In this document: piece after piece, positions 25,002 through 32,688 of the stretch | How the letters are laid out: every line of letters begins with the position of its first letter | Numbering within the stretch: the stretch's first letter is position 1 | Source: Planosporangium flavigriseum | GTDB lineage: Bacteria > Actinomycetota > Actinomycetes > Mycobacteriales > Micromonosporaceae | Assembly (NCBI RefSeq): GCF_011947225.1 | Contig: NZ_JAATVW010000010.1 | Coordinates: forward strand, 1 to 64,000 | Reading direction: 5' to 3' | Length of the DNA: 64,000 nt | Notes under the pieces: model-generated | Told to the model about the DNA's origin: nothing | Seen by the model: only the letters and a program-made list of their open reading frames with translations | Database searches by the model: none | Program-made: the position numbers and the translations under genes

Positions 25002-27802
25002 GCCTGCTCAAGGAGCCGGACCTCGGCACCCCGGCCCGCGTCGGCGAGGCGACCGTCGATGTCGAGATCGACGGTCAGCACGTACGGGTGCCGGAAGGCA
25101 CCTCGGTCATGCGGGCGGCGGCGCTCGCCGGCATCGACATCCCGAAGCTGTGCGCCACCGACAGCCTGGAGCCGTTCGGCTCCTGCCGGCTGTGTCTGGT
25201 GGAGGTCGAGGGCGGCCGGGGCACCCCGGCGTCCTGCACCACGCCGGTCGCACCGGGCATGCGCGTACACACCCAGACGCCGAAGCTCGACAAGCTGCGT
25301 AAGGGTGTCATGGAGCTGTACATCTCCGACCACCCCCTGGAGTGCCTGACCTGCTCGGCCAATGGGGACTGCGAACTGCAGGACATGGCCGGAGTCGTGG
25401 GCCTGCGGGAGGTCCGGTACGGCTTTGAGGGCGAGAACCACTTCGACGCGCCCAAGGACACCTCCAACCCGTACTTCGACTTCGACGCGAGCAAGTGCAT
25501 CGCCTGCTCGCGTTGTGTGCGGGCCTGCGGCGAGGTCCAGGGCACCTTCGCGCTGACGATCTCCGGCCGCGGGTTCGACTCGAAGGTCACCGCCGGCAAC
25601 GGCGAGAGCTTCCTGGACTCCGAGTGCGTGTCCTGCGGCGCCTGTGTGCAGGCCTGCCCGACCGCCACGCTGCAGGAGCGCTCCGTCGTGGAGCTCGGCA
25701 TGCCGAACCGCACGGTGCTCACCACCTGCGCGTACTGCGGCGTGGGCTGCTCGTTCAAGGCCGAGATGCGCGGCGACGAGGTTGTGCGGATGGTCCCGTA
25801 CAAGGACGGCGGCGCCAACGAGGGCCACTCCTGCGTCAAGGGCCGGTTCGCGTTCGGCTACGCCAGCCACCCGGATCGGGTCATGAAGCCGATGATCCGG
25901 GAGCGGATCACCGACCCGTGGCGCGAGGTCTCCTGGGAAGAGGCGATCAGCTACACCGCCCAGCGGATGCGCGACATCCAGGACCGGCACGGCGTCGGCG
26001 CGGTCGGCGGCATCACCTCGTCGCGGTGCACGAACGAAGAGGTGTACGTCGTCCAGAAGATGGTGCGGGCGGCGTTCGGCAACAACAACGTCGACACCTG
26101 CGCCCGGGTCTGTCACTCCCCGACCGGGTACGGGCTCAAGCAGACGTACGGCACCTCGGCCGGTACCCAGGACTTCAAGTCCGTGGCCAAGGCCGACGTC
26201 ATCGTGGTGATCGGGGCCAACCCCACCGACGGGCACCCGGTGTTCGGCTCCCGGATGAAGCGGCGGCTGCGCGAGGGCGCCAAGCTGATCGTCGTCGACC
26301 CGCGCCGCATCGACCTCGTACGCTCCCCGCACGTCGAGGCGACCCACCACCTCCAGCTGGCCCCCGGCACCAACGTCGCCGTCGTCAACGCGATGGCGCA
26401 CGTCGTGGTGACCGAGGGCCTCGTCGACCGGGACTTCGTCGCGGAGCGCTGTGAGGGCTTCGCCGAGTGGGCGGCGTTCATCGCCCGCCCGGAGCACAGC
26501 CCGGAGGCGGTCGAGCAGATCACCGGCGTCCCGGCTGCCGAACTGCGGGCGGCCGCCCGGCTGTACGCAACCGCGCCCAACGCGGCCATCTACTACGGCC
26601 TCGGGGTGACCGAACACAGCCAGGGCTCGACGATGGTGATGGGCATGGCCAACCTCGCCATGGCATGCGGCAACATCGGGCGCGACGGCGTCGGCGTGAA
26701 CCCGCTGCGCGGGCAGAACAACGTCCAGGGCTCCTGCGACATGGGCTCGTTCCCGCACGAGCTGCCGGGCTACCGGCACGTCTCCGACGACGCCGTCCGC
26801 ACCGTCTTCGAGACGCTGTGGGGCCGCACCCTGCTGGCCGAGCCGGGCCTGCGGATCCCCAACATGTTCGACGCCGCGATCGAGGGCTCCTTCCGGGCGC
26901 TGTTCGTGCACGGCGAGGACATCGCCCAGTCCGACCCGAACACCAAGCACGTCACGGCCGCGCTGTCGGCCATGGAACTGGTGGTCGTGCAGGACCTGTT
27001 CCTCAACGAGACCTCCAAGTTCGCGCACGTGTTCCTGCCCGGAACGTCGTTCCTGGAGAAGGACGGCACGTTCACCAACGCCGAGCGCCGGATCAATCGG
27101 GTACGCCCGGTGATGGCGCCCAAGACGGGCAAGCACGAGTGGCAGATCGTCTGCGAGATCGCGCAGGCGATGGGGTACCCGATGCACTACGACGACTCCA
27201 GCCAGATCATGGACGAGATCGCCATCACCACCCCGACCTTCGCCGGTGTCTCGTTCCGCAAGCTCGACGAGGTCGGCAGCATCCAGTGGCCGTGCAACGA
27301 CGCCGCGCCCGAGGGCACGCCGATCATGCACGTCGACGGGTTCGTCCGCGGTAAGGGCCGGTTCATCGAGACCACGTACGTACCGACCGAGGAGCGCAGC
27401 ACGCGGCGCTTCCCGCTGATCCTCACCACCGGGCGCATCCTGTCCCAGTACAACGTCGGCGCGCAGACCCGGCGCACTCCGAATGTGGCCTGGCACCCGG
27501 AGGACCTGCTGGAGCTTCACCCACACGACGCGGAGGTGCGCGGCATCTCCGACGGCGACCTGGTGACCCTGGCCAGCCGGGTCGGTGAGACCAGCCTGCG
27601 GGCCCGCATCACCGACCGGATGCCGGTGGGGGTGGTCTACACGACCTTCCACCACCCCGTCACCGGCGCCAACGTGGTGACCACCGAGAACTCCGACTGG
27701 GCGACGAACTGCCCGGAGTACAAGGTGACCGCGGTACAGGTGGGGCTCAAGCAGGTCAGCGTGGCCACCAACGAACTGTCGACTTCGGCGCTGGCGGACT
27801 GA
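24998..27802 (+). CDS. fdsA: Molybdenum formate dehydrogenase alpha subunit, Cys form
   Basis: A 934-residue molybdopterin enzyme. It has an N-terminal [2Fe-2S] domain (Cys52, 63, 66, 80), the His-Cys3 cluster (His112, Cys116, 119, 125), two [4Fe-4S] ferredoxin clusters (Cys167-177 and Cys210-220) and a proximal cluster (Cys244, 247, 251, 279). The bis-MGD domain has active-site Cys372-His373 (ARVCHSPTGYG). The active residue is TGT/TGC cysteine, not selenocysteine. The C-terminal molydop_binding domain includes TTGRILSQYNVGAQTRRT. This is the FdsA architecture of oxygen-tolerant NAD-linked formate dehydrogenases. Overlaps fdsB and fdsD. Confidence 0.95.
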   Translation: MSLLKEPDLGTPARVGEATVDVEIDGQHVRVPEGTSVMRAAALAGIDIPKLCATDSLEPFGSCRLCLVEVEGGRGTPASCTTPVAPGMRVHTQTPKLDKLRKGVMELYISDHPLECLTCSANGDCELQDMAGVVGLREVRYGFEGENHFDAPKDTSNPYFDFDASKCIACSRCVRACGEVQGTFALTISGRGFDSKVTAGNGESFLDSECVSCGACVQACPTATLQERSVVELGMPNRTVLTTCAYCGVGCSFKAEMRGDEVVRMVPYKDGGANEGHSCVKGRFAFGYASHPDRVMKPMIRERITDPWREVSWEEAISYTAQRMRDIQDRHGVGAVGGITSSRCTNEEVYVVQKMVRAAFGNNNVDTCARVCHSPTGYGLKQTYGTSAGTQDFKSVAKADVIVVIGANPTDGHPVFGSRMKRRLREGAKLIVVDPRRIDLVRSPHVEATHHLQLAPGTNVAVVNAMAHVVVTEGLVDRDFVAERCEGFAEWAAFIARPEHSPEAVEQITGVPAAELRAAARLYATAPNAAIYYGLGVTEHSQGSTMVMGMANLAMACGNIGRDGVGVNPLRGQNNVQGSCDMGSFPHELPGYRHVSDDAVRTVFETLWGRTLLAEPGLRIPNMFDAAIEGSFRALFVHGEDIAQSDPNTKHVTAALSAMELVVVQDLFLNETSKFAHVFLPGTSFLEKDGTFTNAERRINRVRPVMAPKTGKHEWQIVCEIAQAMGYPMHYDDSSQIMDEIAITTPTFAGVSFRKLDEVGSIQWPCNDAAPEGTPIMHVDGFVRGKGRFIETTYVPTEERSTRRFPLILTTGRILSQYNVGAQTRRTPNVAWHPEDLLELHPHDAEVRGISDGDLVTLASRVGETSLRARITDRMPVGVVYTTFHHPVTGANVVTTENSDWATNCPEYKVTAVQVGLKQVSVATNELSTSALAD

Positions 27803-28023
27803 TGGAGGCCCTTCCTTACGTGCGGCTGGCCAACGAGATCGCCGTTCAGTTCCGCCACTGGGAGCCCGGCGAGGCGGCCGCCGAGATCGCCGCGCACCTG
27901 CGCAGCTTCTGGGACCCGCGCATGCGTACCCAGCTCATCGCACACGTCGAGGCCGGCGGTGCCGGCCTCGACGTGTTGATCATCGACGTTGTCGCGCTGC
28001 TCAGGGAGCAGAAAGTCCACTGA
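27802..28023 (+). CDS. fdsD: Formate dehydrogenase delta subunit
   Basis: A 73-residue FdsD-family protein (VRLANEIAVQFRHWEPGEAA, HLRSFWDPRMRTQLIAHV). It helps assemble or stabilise the FdsABG complex. The ATG shares one base with the fdsA stop (TGATG). Last gene of the operon. The FdhD/FdsC sulfurtransferase-chaperone gene that usually follows is absent here; the next gene is on the opposite strand and its end overlaps by 23 bases. Confidence 0.9.
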   Translation: MEALPYVRLANEIAVQFRHWEPGEAAAEIAAHLRSFWDPRMRTQLIAHVEAGGAGLDVLIIDVVALLREQKVH

Positions 28024-28633
28024 GGATCGACGTGGCGGTGCGCTGGCGCGGAATGCGCACCGGCACCGGCTGAGACGGCTGCTCCGCCAGCTGCGCGGCG
28101 GTGAGCGCCTCGGTGGCCAGGCTGGTCTTCGCGGCGACGGCGATGTCGGCGTCCCGCCAGGCGAGGCGTTCCGCGGCGGACGCGTTGAGGTAGGCGCTCA
28201 GCAGGTGCTCACGGGTGGCGAGGAGCCGCCGCAGCTCCACCACTGACGGGTCCTGATCGCGGTCGCCGTCAGCGGGGGCGAACGCGGCGGCCGCGGCGGC
28301 GCGGTGGGCGGCGGCGTCGGCTTCTTCAAAGGCCCGCCAGGCGCTCTCCACCGCGGTGTGGGCGGCCTCCCAGGCGGCGCGGCGGCGCTGCGCGGTCATG
28401 GTGGCGTTGGCGGCTGCCGTGGTCAGTTCCTGCGCACAGCGGAGTTGGGCTTCATGCCGCTCGCGACGCAGCTTTGCCGCACCGGCCCGTACCCGGGCCC
28501 GTAGCATGCGCTCGCGCCAGGTGGGCGCGTACATCAGCGCGAACCCGAATACGGCCAGGCTGACGAGAACGACCCACACGCCGAGGGCGTTGCGGGCACC
28601 GATGAGCAGGCTTTGCTGGGCAGTTTCGAGCAT
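28001..28633 (-). CDS. Membrane-anchored helical protein of unknown function
   Basis: A 210-residue protein: one N-terminal membrane helix (ALGVWVVLVSLAVFGFALMY) and then a long Ala/Arg/Glu-rich cytoplasmic helix that probably forms coiled coil, ending in a Pro-rich tail. ATG 28633 is chosen, with GGTGAGG 5 bases upstream; the open frame before it is Pro/Arg-rich and non-protein-like. Convergent with and overlapping fdsD. No family recognised. Confidence 0.75.
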   Translation of the reverse strand: MLETAQQSLLIGARNALGVWVVLVSLAVFGFALMYAPTWRERMLRARVRAGAAKLRRERHEAQLRCAQELTTAAANATMTAQRRRAAWEAAHTAVESAWRAFEEADAAAHRAAAAAAFAPADGDRDQDPSVVELRRLLATREHLLSAYLNASAAERLAWRDADIAVAAKTSLATEALTAAQLAEQPSQPVPVRIPRQRTATSILSGLSAP

Positions 28634-28730
28634 GGCAACCTCACCGAAGTCGTGGTGTCCGAGGGAGGAGGGGGCGCCGCCGACGAGGGCGGGCGGATGC
28701 GAGAAGCAGCCGGCACAGCAACGCCAGCTA

Positions 28731-28749
28731 CGCCCCCGAAGGGGGGGCG
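28731..28749 (-). terminator. GC hairpin downstream of secreted-protein gene
   Basis: CGCCCCC and GGGGGCG form a 7-bp stem with a short loop, 16 bases after the stop of the minus-strand gene ending at 28765. No T-run. A plausible terminator for that gene. Confidence 0.45.
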
Positions 28750-28764
28750 GTCGGCTGTGGCCGG

Positions 28765-29217
28765 CTAGGCCAGGTGACGTGGTGGGGCGCGCGGTCCGCG
28801 GGGCGTGACTGCCACGCCGGTCAGCGGTCGGGCGTCGGGGCGCGCCGTGGTCGACCACGACGATCCACCCACCGGTTGCCCGACGGGCGTGCCGAGCGGC
28901 GCGATGCCGGCTCGGCTGTGGCTGTCGGGCGGCGCGATGCCGGCTCGGCTGTGGCTGTCGGGCGCCGCCCCGGCGGCGGAGCCGTCCGGTGCCACCGAGT
29001 TGGTGGTGACCCCGAGGCCGGTGGCGACACCGCCGGAGATCGTAGTCGCGGTCGGGGCGGTGACCGACGCGACGGTCGCGGCGCGCAGCGGCTCGGCCGG
29101 CCCCGCGGTGGCGGTGTCAATTCCGCTGCCGACCGTCAGGGCCAGCAGGGTCAGCCCGGTGGTGAACGAAAACAGCCGTCGCGATCCCCACCACCGGCGG
29201 GGAAGCGAAACGGCCAT
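28765..29217 (-). CDS. Small secreted repeat-containing protein
   Basis: A 150-residue exported protein. A signal peptide (RRWWGSRRLFSFTTGLTLLALTVGSG...TAG) precedes a Thr/Ala/Val-rich region and a Pro-rich C-terminus. The middle holds a duplicated 11-residue unit PDSHSRAGIAP encoded by an exact 33-base tandem repeat. ATG 29217 has no strong ribosome site. No membrane anchor at the C-terminus and no known domain; low sequence complexity means coding status rests mainly on the signal peptide. Confidence 0.6.
   Translation of the reverse strand: MAVSLPRRWWGSRRLFSFTTGLTLLALTVGSGIDTATAGPAEPLRAATVASVTAPTATTISGGVATGLGVTTNSVAPDGSAAGAAPDSHSRAGIAPPDSHSRAGIAPLGTPVGQPVGGSSWSTTARPDARPLTGVAVTPRGPRAPPRHLA
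28896..28961. repeat. 33-bp perfect tandem duplication
   Basis: Two identical 33-base units (28896-28928 and 28929-28961) start GCGGCGCGATGCC. The length is a multiple of three, so the duplication keeps the reading frame of the secreted protein that spans it. A recent slippage or minisatellite-like duplication. Confidence 0.9.
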
Positions 29218-29272
29218 GCAACCAAGATATCGAAGTAGGTGCGCCTGCGGCCGACCCGGTGGGGAGCGTTCC

Positions 29273-29302
29273 GCAATGTGGACACGAACCTGTCCACATT
29301 GC
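29273..29302. promoter_or_regulatory. 12-bp inverted repeat in divergent promoter region
   Basis: GCAATGTGGACA and its exact complement TGTCCACATTGC are separated by CGAACC. It lies in the 332-base gap between two divergent genes, 56 bases before the secreted-protein start and about 250 before the response regulator. It can form a strong hairpin, but its position suggests an operator. The rest of the gap holds an AT-richer stretch (29405-29450) and no gene. Confidence 0.55.
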
Positions 29303-29549
29303 TGCGAGCGTCGCGGCGGCGGCGCATAGCCCGGCCGGCGTCCGACGGACGGACGATGGCCCGTCAGTGGTCTGGTTGAGGTGCCTTCGTCCGGATAGTT
29401 GCCGATTTCATGGAAGGTAAAATTGCAGGAAATGCACCAATGAAAGCTGGAGAAGGTACCGACCCGTACCTTCAGCGCCAGCCGGTACCGACCACGCCGT
29501 GGACCCGGATGGTCATGGGCCGAGCCGATCCAGACGAAAGTGGAATGTG

Positions 29550-29918
29550 ATGGCGCGGATCCTCGTCGTTGATGACGACCCGGCGGTCCGGCAGCTTCTC
29601 GCCGATGTGTTGGGGATGAACGGGCACGAGGTCCGGACCGCCGCCGAAGGGCTCGCCGCGGTCGACGCGGTGAAAGACTTCTCGCCCAACTGCATCGTGC
29701 TCGACGTCATGATGCCGGGCATGGACGGCTACGGCGTGCTCAAGAACGTCCGCAGCCAGCACGGAGATCCGGTGCCCGTCATCATGCTCACCGCCGCCGC
29801 GGACCCGGACTCCGCGGCGCGGGCGTGGGCGGACGGTGTCGACTACTTCCTCGCGAAGCCGTTCAGCGCCGACCAACTGCTCGAACTCGTCGGCGGGATG
29901 TTCGGTAGCGTCCGCTGA
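29550..29918 (+). CDS. Single-domain response regulator (CheY-like receiver)
   Basis: A 122-residue stand-alone receiver domain. The acidic pocket is Asp8-Asp9, the phosphoacceptor Asp52 (IVLDVMMPGMDG), switch Thr81 (IMLTAAA) and Lys103 (YFLAKPF). There is no output domain, so it likely acts by protein contact or as a phosphorelay intermediate. ATG 29550 is directly preceded by an in-frame GTG (29547). No histidine kinase lies nearby, so its partner must be elsewhere. The next gene begins 39 bases downstream with its own leaderless-looking promoter. Confidence 0.92.
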   Translation: MARILVVDDDPAVRQLLADVLGMNGHEVRTAAEGLAAVDAVKDFSPNCIVLDVMMPGMDGYGVLKNVRSQHGDPVPVIMLTAAADPDSAARAWADGVDYFLAKPFSADQLLELVGGMFGSVR

Positions 29919-29957
29919 CGGATGCCGCCCCGCCAATGGCTTACTAACCTGGTACCC

Positions 29958-31127
29958 GTGACAGCTCCCCAACGGCGCGACTACGACATCGCCCTCTTCG
30001 GTGCGACGGGCTTCACCGGCGGGCTCACGGCCGAGTACCTGGCCGCCCATGCCCCGGCGGGTATGCGGTGGGCATTGGCTGGACGTAACCGCGAGAAACT
30101 GGCGGCGTTGCGCGACCGGCTCGGCGTCGACGTGGCGATCCTCGACGCCGACGTCACCGACGCGACATCGTTGCGCCGGCTGGCGGAAGTATCCCGGGTG
30201 GTCATCACCACGGTCGGCCCGTACATCCGGTACGGCGAGCCGCTCGTCGCGGCCTGCGCGGCGGCCGGCACCGACTATGTCGACCTGACCGGGGAGCCCG
30301 AGTTCGTCGACCGCATGTACCTGCGCCACCACGCCACGGCGGAGCGGACGGGTGCCCGGCTCGTGCACGCCTGCGGGTTCGACTCCATCCCGCACGACCT
30401 CGGAGCGCTGTTCACCGTCGAGCAATTCCCACCCGCCCGGCCGATCCGGCTGCGCGGGTACGTCAGCGCCGGTGGTGTCCTCTCCGGCGGGACGCTCGAG
30501 TCGGCGGTGACCGCGTTCGCGCGCTTCCGTCAGGCGGCCGCCGTACACCGCGAGCGGCGCCGCGCGCAGCCGCCGCGCCCCGGCGAGCGCCGGGTGCGGG
30601 CCGTGCAGGGGCGTCCCGGCTACGACCGTGGCGTGGACGCCTGGGTGCTCCCGCTGCCCACGATCGACCCCCAGATCGTGGCCCGTTCGGCGCAGATGCT
30701 CGAGGCGTACGGCCCCGACTTCGAGTACAGCCATTTCCTGACGTCGAAGAATCCGCTCGTGGCGGCGGGGCTGACCACTGTGGTGGCGGGTACGTTCGCC
30801 CTCGCCCAGCTGCCGCCCACCAGGAAGCTGCTGCTCCGGATGCGCCCGTCCGGCACCGGCCCGACACCTGTTCAGCGCGAGAAGGGGTGGTTCCGGGTGC
30901 GGTTCATCGGAGAGAGCGGCGACCGGCGGGTCGTCACCGAGGTCGCCGGGGGAGATCCGGGGTACGGGGAGACGGCGAAGATGCTGGCCGAGTCGGCGCT
31001 GTGCCTGGCGTACGATCCGCTGCCGCAGACGGCCGGGCAGGTGACCACCGCGGTGGCGATGGGCGACTCGCTGCGCGCTCGCCTGGAGCGGGCCGGCATT
31101 ACCTTCCGCGTAATTTCACCCGGCTAG
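29958..31127 (+). CDS. Saccharopine-dehydrogenase-like NAD(P)-binding protein (trans-acting enoyl reductase type)
   Basis: A 389-residue protein with N-terminal Rossmann motif DIALFGATGFTGGLTAEYLA, then VDLTGEPEFVDRMYLRHH and ACGFDSIPHDLG, typical of the Sacchrp_dh_NADP family that includes mycobacterial trans-acting enoyl reductase Rv2449c/Rv2953-type proteins. The mid region has an AGTFALAQLPPTRKLLLRM hydrophobic segment that may touch the membrane. GTG 29958 is chosen because TAACCT ends 7 bases upstream, a typical leaderless promoter. Likely reduces a lipid or polyketide double bond, but no lipid genes adjoin. Substrate unknown. Confidence 0.85.
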   Translation: MTAPQRRDYDIALFGATGFTGGLTAEYLAAHAPAGMRWALAGRNREKLAALRDRLGVDVAILDADVTDATSLRRLAEVSRVVITTVGPYIRYGEPLVAACAAAGTDYVDLTGEPEFVDRMYLRHHATAERTGARLVHACGFDSIPHDLGALFTVEQFPPARPIRLRGYVSAGGVLSGGTLESAVTAFARFRQAAAVHRERRRAQPPRPGERRVRAVQGRPGYDRGVDAWVLPLPTIDPQIVARSAQMLEAYGPDFEYSHFLTSKNPLVAAGLTTVVAGTFALAQLPPTRKLLLRMRPSGTGPTPVQREKGWFRVRFIGESGDRRVVTEVAGGDPGYGETAKMLAESALCLAYDPLPQTAGQVTTAVAMGDSLRARLERAGITFRVISPG

Positions 31128-31192
31128 ACCCTCCCGTTTGGTGCCCCTGCGGCCGGGTAGCCGGACTCGGCGATCACGAGGGAGGGGTAGTT

Positions 31193-31681
31193 ATGGTGAT
31201 TGCGTCCGTTGCCCGTGATCTGGCTATCCTGATCGCCCGGGTCGGTGTCGGCGTCGTGTTCGTCGCCCATGGCTGGCAGAAGTTTGCAACCTTCGGGGTC
31301 AGGGGCACGGCCGCGTCCTTCGACCAGCTCGGGGTGCCGCTGCCGACCGTGTCGGCCTGGTTCGCCACGCTCGTCGAACTGCTGGGCGGCGTCGCCCTGA
31401 TCCTCGGGCTGGGCGTGCCGGTCGTCGGGCTCCTGGTGTTTGTGGACATGGTCGGCGCGTACTTGCTCGTCCACGCCCGGCACGGCATCTTCGTCCAGGA
31501 GCGGGGCGGCGAACTGGTGATCGCCCTCGGCGCCGCTGTCCTGCTGCTGGCCGTCGTCGGCGCCGGCCGGTTCAGCCTCGACCACCTGGTCTTCTCCCGC
31601 CGTCGCCGGGGCGACCGGAGCGCCGGCCCGGACGACCGGGTGACCGAGCCGAACCCGGACTCACCGCCAACCGTCCGCTGA
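31193..31681 (+). CDS. DoxX-family membrane protein
   Basis: A 162-residue membrane protein with four hydrophobic helices: LIARVGVGVVFVAHGWQKFA, then WFATLVELLGGVALILG, VVGLLVFVDMVGAYLLVH and LVIALGAAVLLLAVVGAG. The GWQKF and VELLGG motifs are those of DoxX proteins. A charged Arg/Asp/Pro tail is probably cytosolic. ATG 31193 follows GGAGGGG. DoxX proteins are linked to quinone or thiosulfate metabolism and, in mycobacteria, to oxidative-stress complexes. It converges with the carbonic anhydrase gene. Confidence 0.88.
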   Translation: MVIASVARDLAILIARVGVGVVFVAHGWQKFATFGVRGTAASFDQLGVPLPTVSAWFATLVELLGGVALILGLGVPVVGLLVFVDMVGAYLLVHARHGIFVQERGGELVIALGAAVLLLAVVGAGRFSLDHLVFSRRRRGDRSAGPDDRVTEPNPDSPPTVR

Positions 31682-31691
31682 GGACGCCTCG

Positions 31692-32453
31692 TCAGGCGAT
31701 GACGTCGACGCGCCCGGTGTCGAGGTCGTACCGCCCGCCGACGACGAGCAGCGCCCCGGTGCGGACGCGCTCGGCGAGCAGGGTGTCGGCCTTCAACCGG
31801 GCGACGGTCAGGGTGACCTGCGCGCGTACCGTGTTCTCGACCAGGTCGCCGGGTTGACGGACGGCGACGTCGTACGCGGGGCGCAGGGCGTCGACGACCG
31901 CCTGGACACAACCCGGAGCCCGGCCCCCGTTCTCGGCGATGGCCTCGATGGCGACGGCGACGGCGCCGCAGCGCTCATGCCCGAGCACCATGATCAGGCC
32001 GGTGTTGAACTCCTCGGGCCCGAGCTCGATGCTGCCCAGGGTCACGGCGTCCACGCTCTGCCCGCCCGTACGGATGACGAAGAGATCACCGAGCCCGCGG
32101 TCGAAGACCAACTCGGGCGGCACCCGGGAGTCGATGCAGGAGAACACGACGGCGAACGGTGACTGGAGGGCCGCCACCGCCTCCCGCCGCATGATCGACT
32201 GGTGGGGGCGACGCAGGCGCCCGCTGGCCCAGCGCTTGTTGCCCGCGAGGAGAACGGCGAGCGCCTCGCGCGGGTTGGGCGGGAGAGGCTCGGTGGACGG
32301 GTCGGTGCCGGCGGCGGCGGGGGCCGGTGGGGCAAGGGCAGCCGCGGATGCGGGCGCGCCCAGGGCTGTGGCGAGGCCCGCGCCGCCCGCGACGCCGGCC
32401 AGCTGGATGAGATGGCGACGGGACAGATGACGGCGAGACAGCGGTCGAGTCAT
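31692..32453 (-). CDS. Exported beta-carbonic anhydrase (Tat signal)
   Basis: A 253-residue zinc enzyme interconverting CO2 and bicarbonate. The N-terminus has two RRHL motifs and a hydrophobic stretch ending ASAAA, a Tat signal peptide (SRRHLIQLAG). Beta-CA zinc ligands are Cys106 (SCIDSR with Asp108/Arg110 dyad), His159 and Cys162 (GHERCGA). ATG 32453 follows GAGGATC. Export of a beta-CA is not typical of the cytosolic housekeeping enzyme and implies an extracellular or wall role. Convergent with doxX, 10 bases between stops. Confidence 0.9.
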   Translation of the reverse strand: MTRPLSRRHLSRRHLIQLAGVAGGAGLATALGAPASAAALAPPAPAAAGTDPSTEPLPPNPREALAVLLAGNKRWASGRLRRPHQSIMRREAVAALQSPFAVVFSCIDSRVPPELVFDRGLGDLFVIRTGGQSVDAVTLGSIELGPEEFNTGLIMVLGHERCGAVAVAIEAIAENGGRAPGCVQAVVDALRPAYDVAVRQPGDLVENTVRAQVTLTVARLKADTLLAERVRTGALLVVGGRYDLDTGRVDVIA

Positions 32454-32688
32454 GGCAGGATCCTCACGCGCGAGACGCCGACTCGCGAGTCGATAGGGCC
32501 ATTCTCCCATCATCGGCCCTCGTCGGTGCGCACCGGCCGATACGGGCTGCTTGACGGTCCTGTTACCGGAGCGGTCACCCGAGGTCATCCGTCACCCGGA
32601 GGACTGAGGCGGCCGCCGCCTTGTTACACACCGATCACCATCCGCGATGACTACTGCAACAGCTCCACCTACCCCCACAGGAGCATCA

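Noticed and set aside
26110-26118. Possible selenocysteine at the FdsA active site
   Set aside because: The codon is TGT (Cys372), so no recoding is needed.
24743-27655. A 970-codon open frame antisense to the formate dehydrogenase genes
   Set aside because: The sense strand encodes unmistakable fdsA and fdsB motifs; the antisense product is His/Arg/Val/Asp-biased shadow sequence from GC-rich codons.
28896-28961. Tandem repeat as CRISPR-like array
   Set aside because: Two directly abutting copies with no spacers, lying in frame inside a coding sequence.
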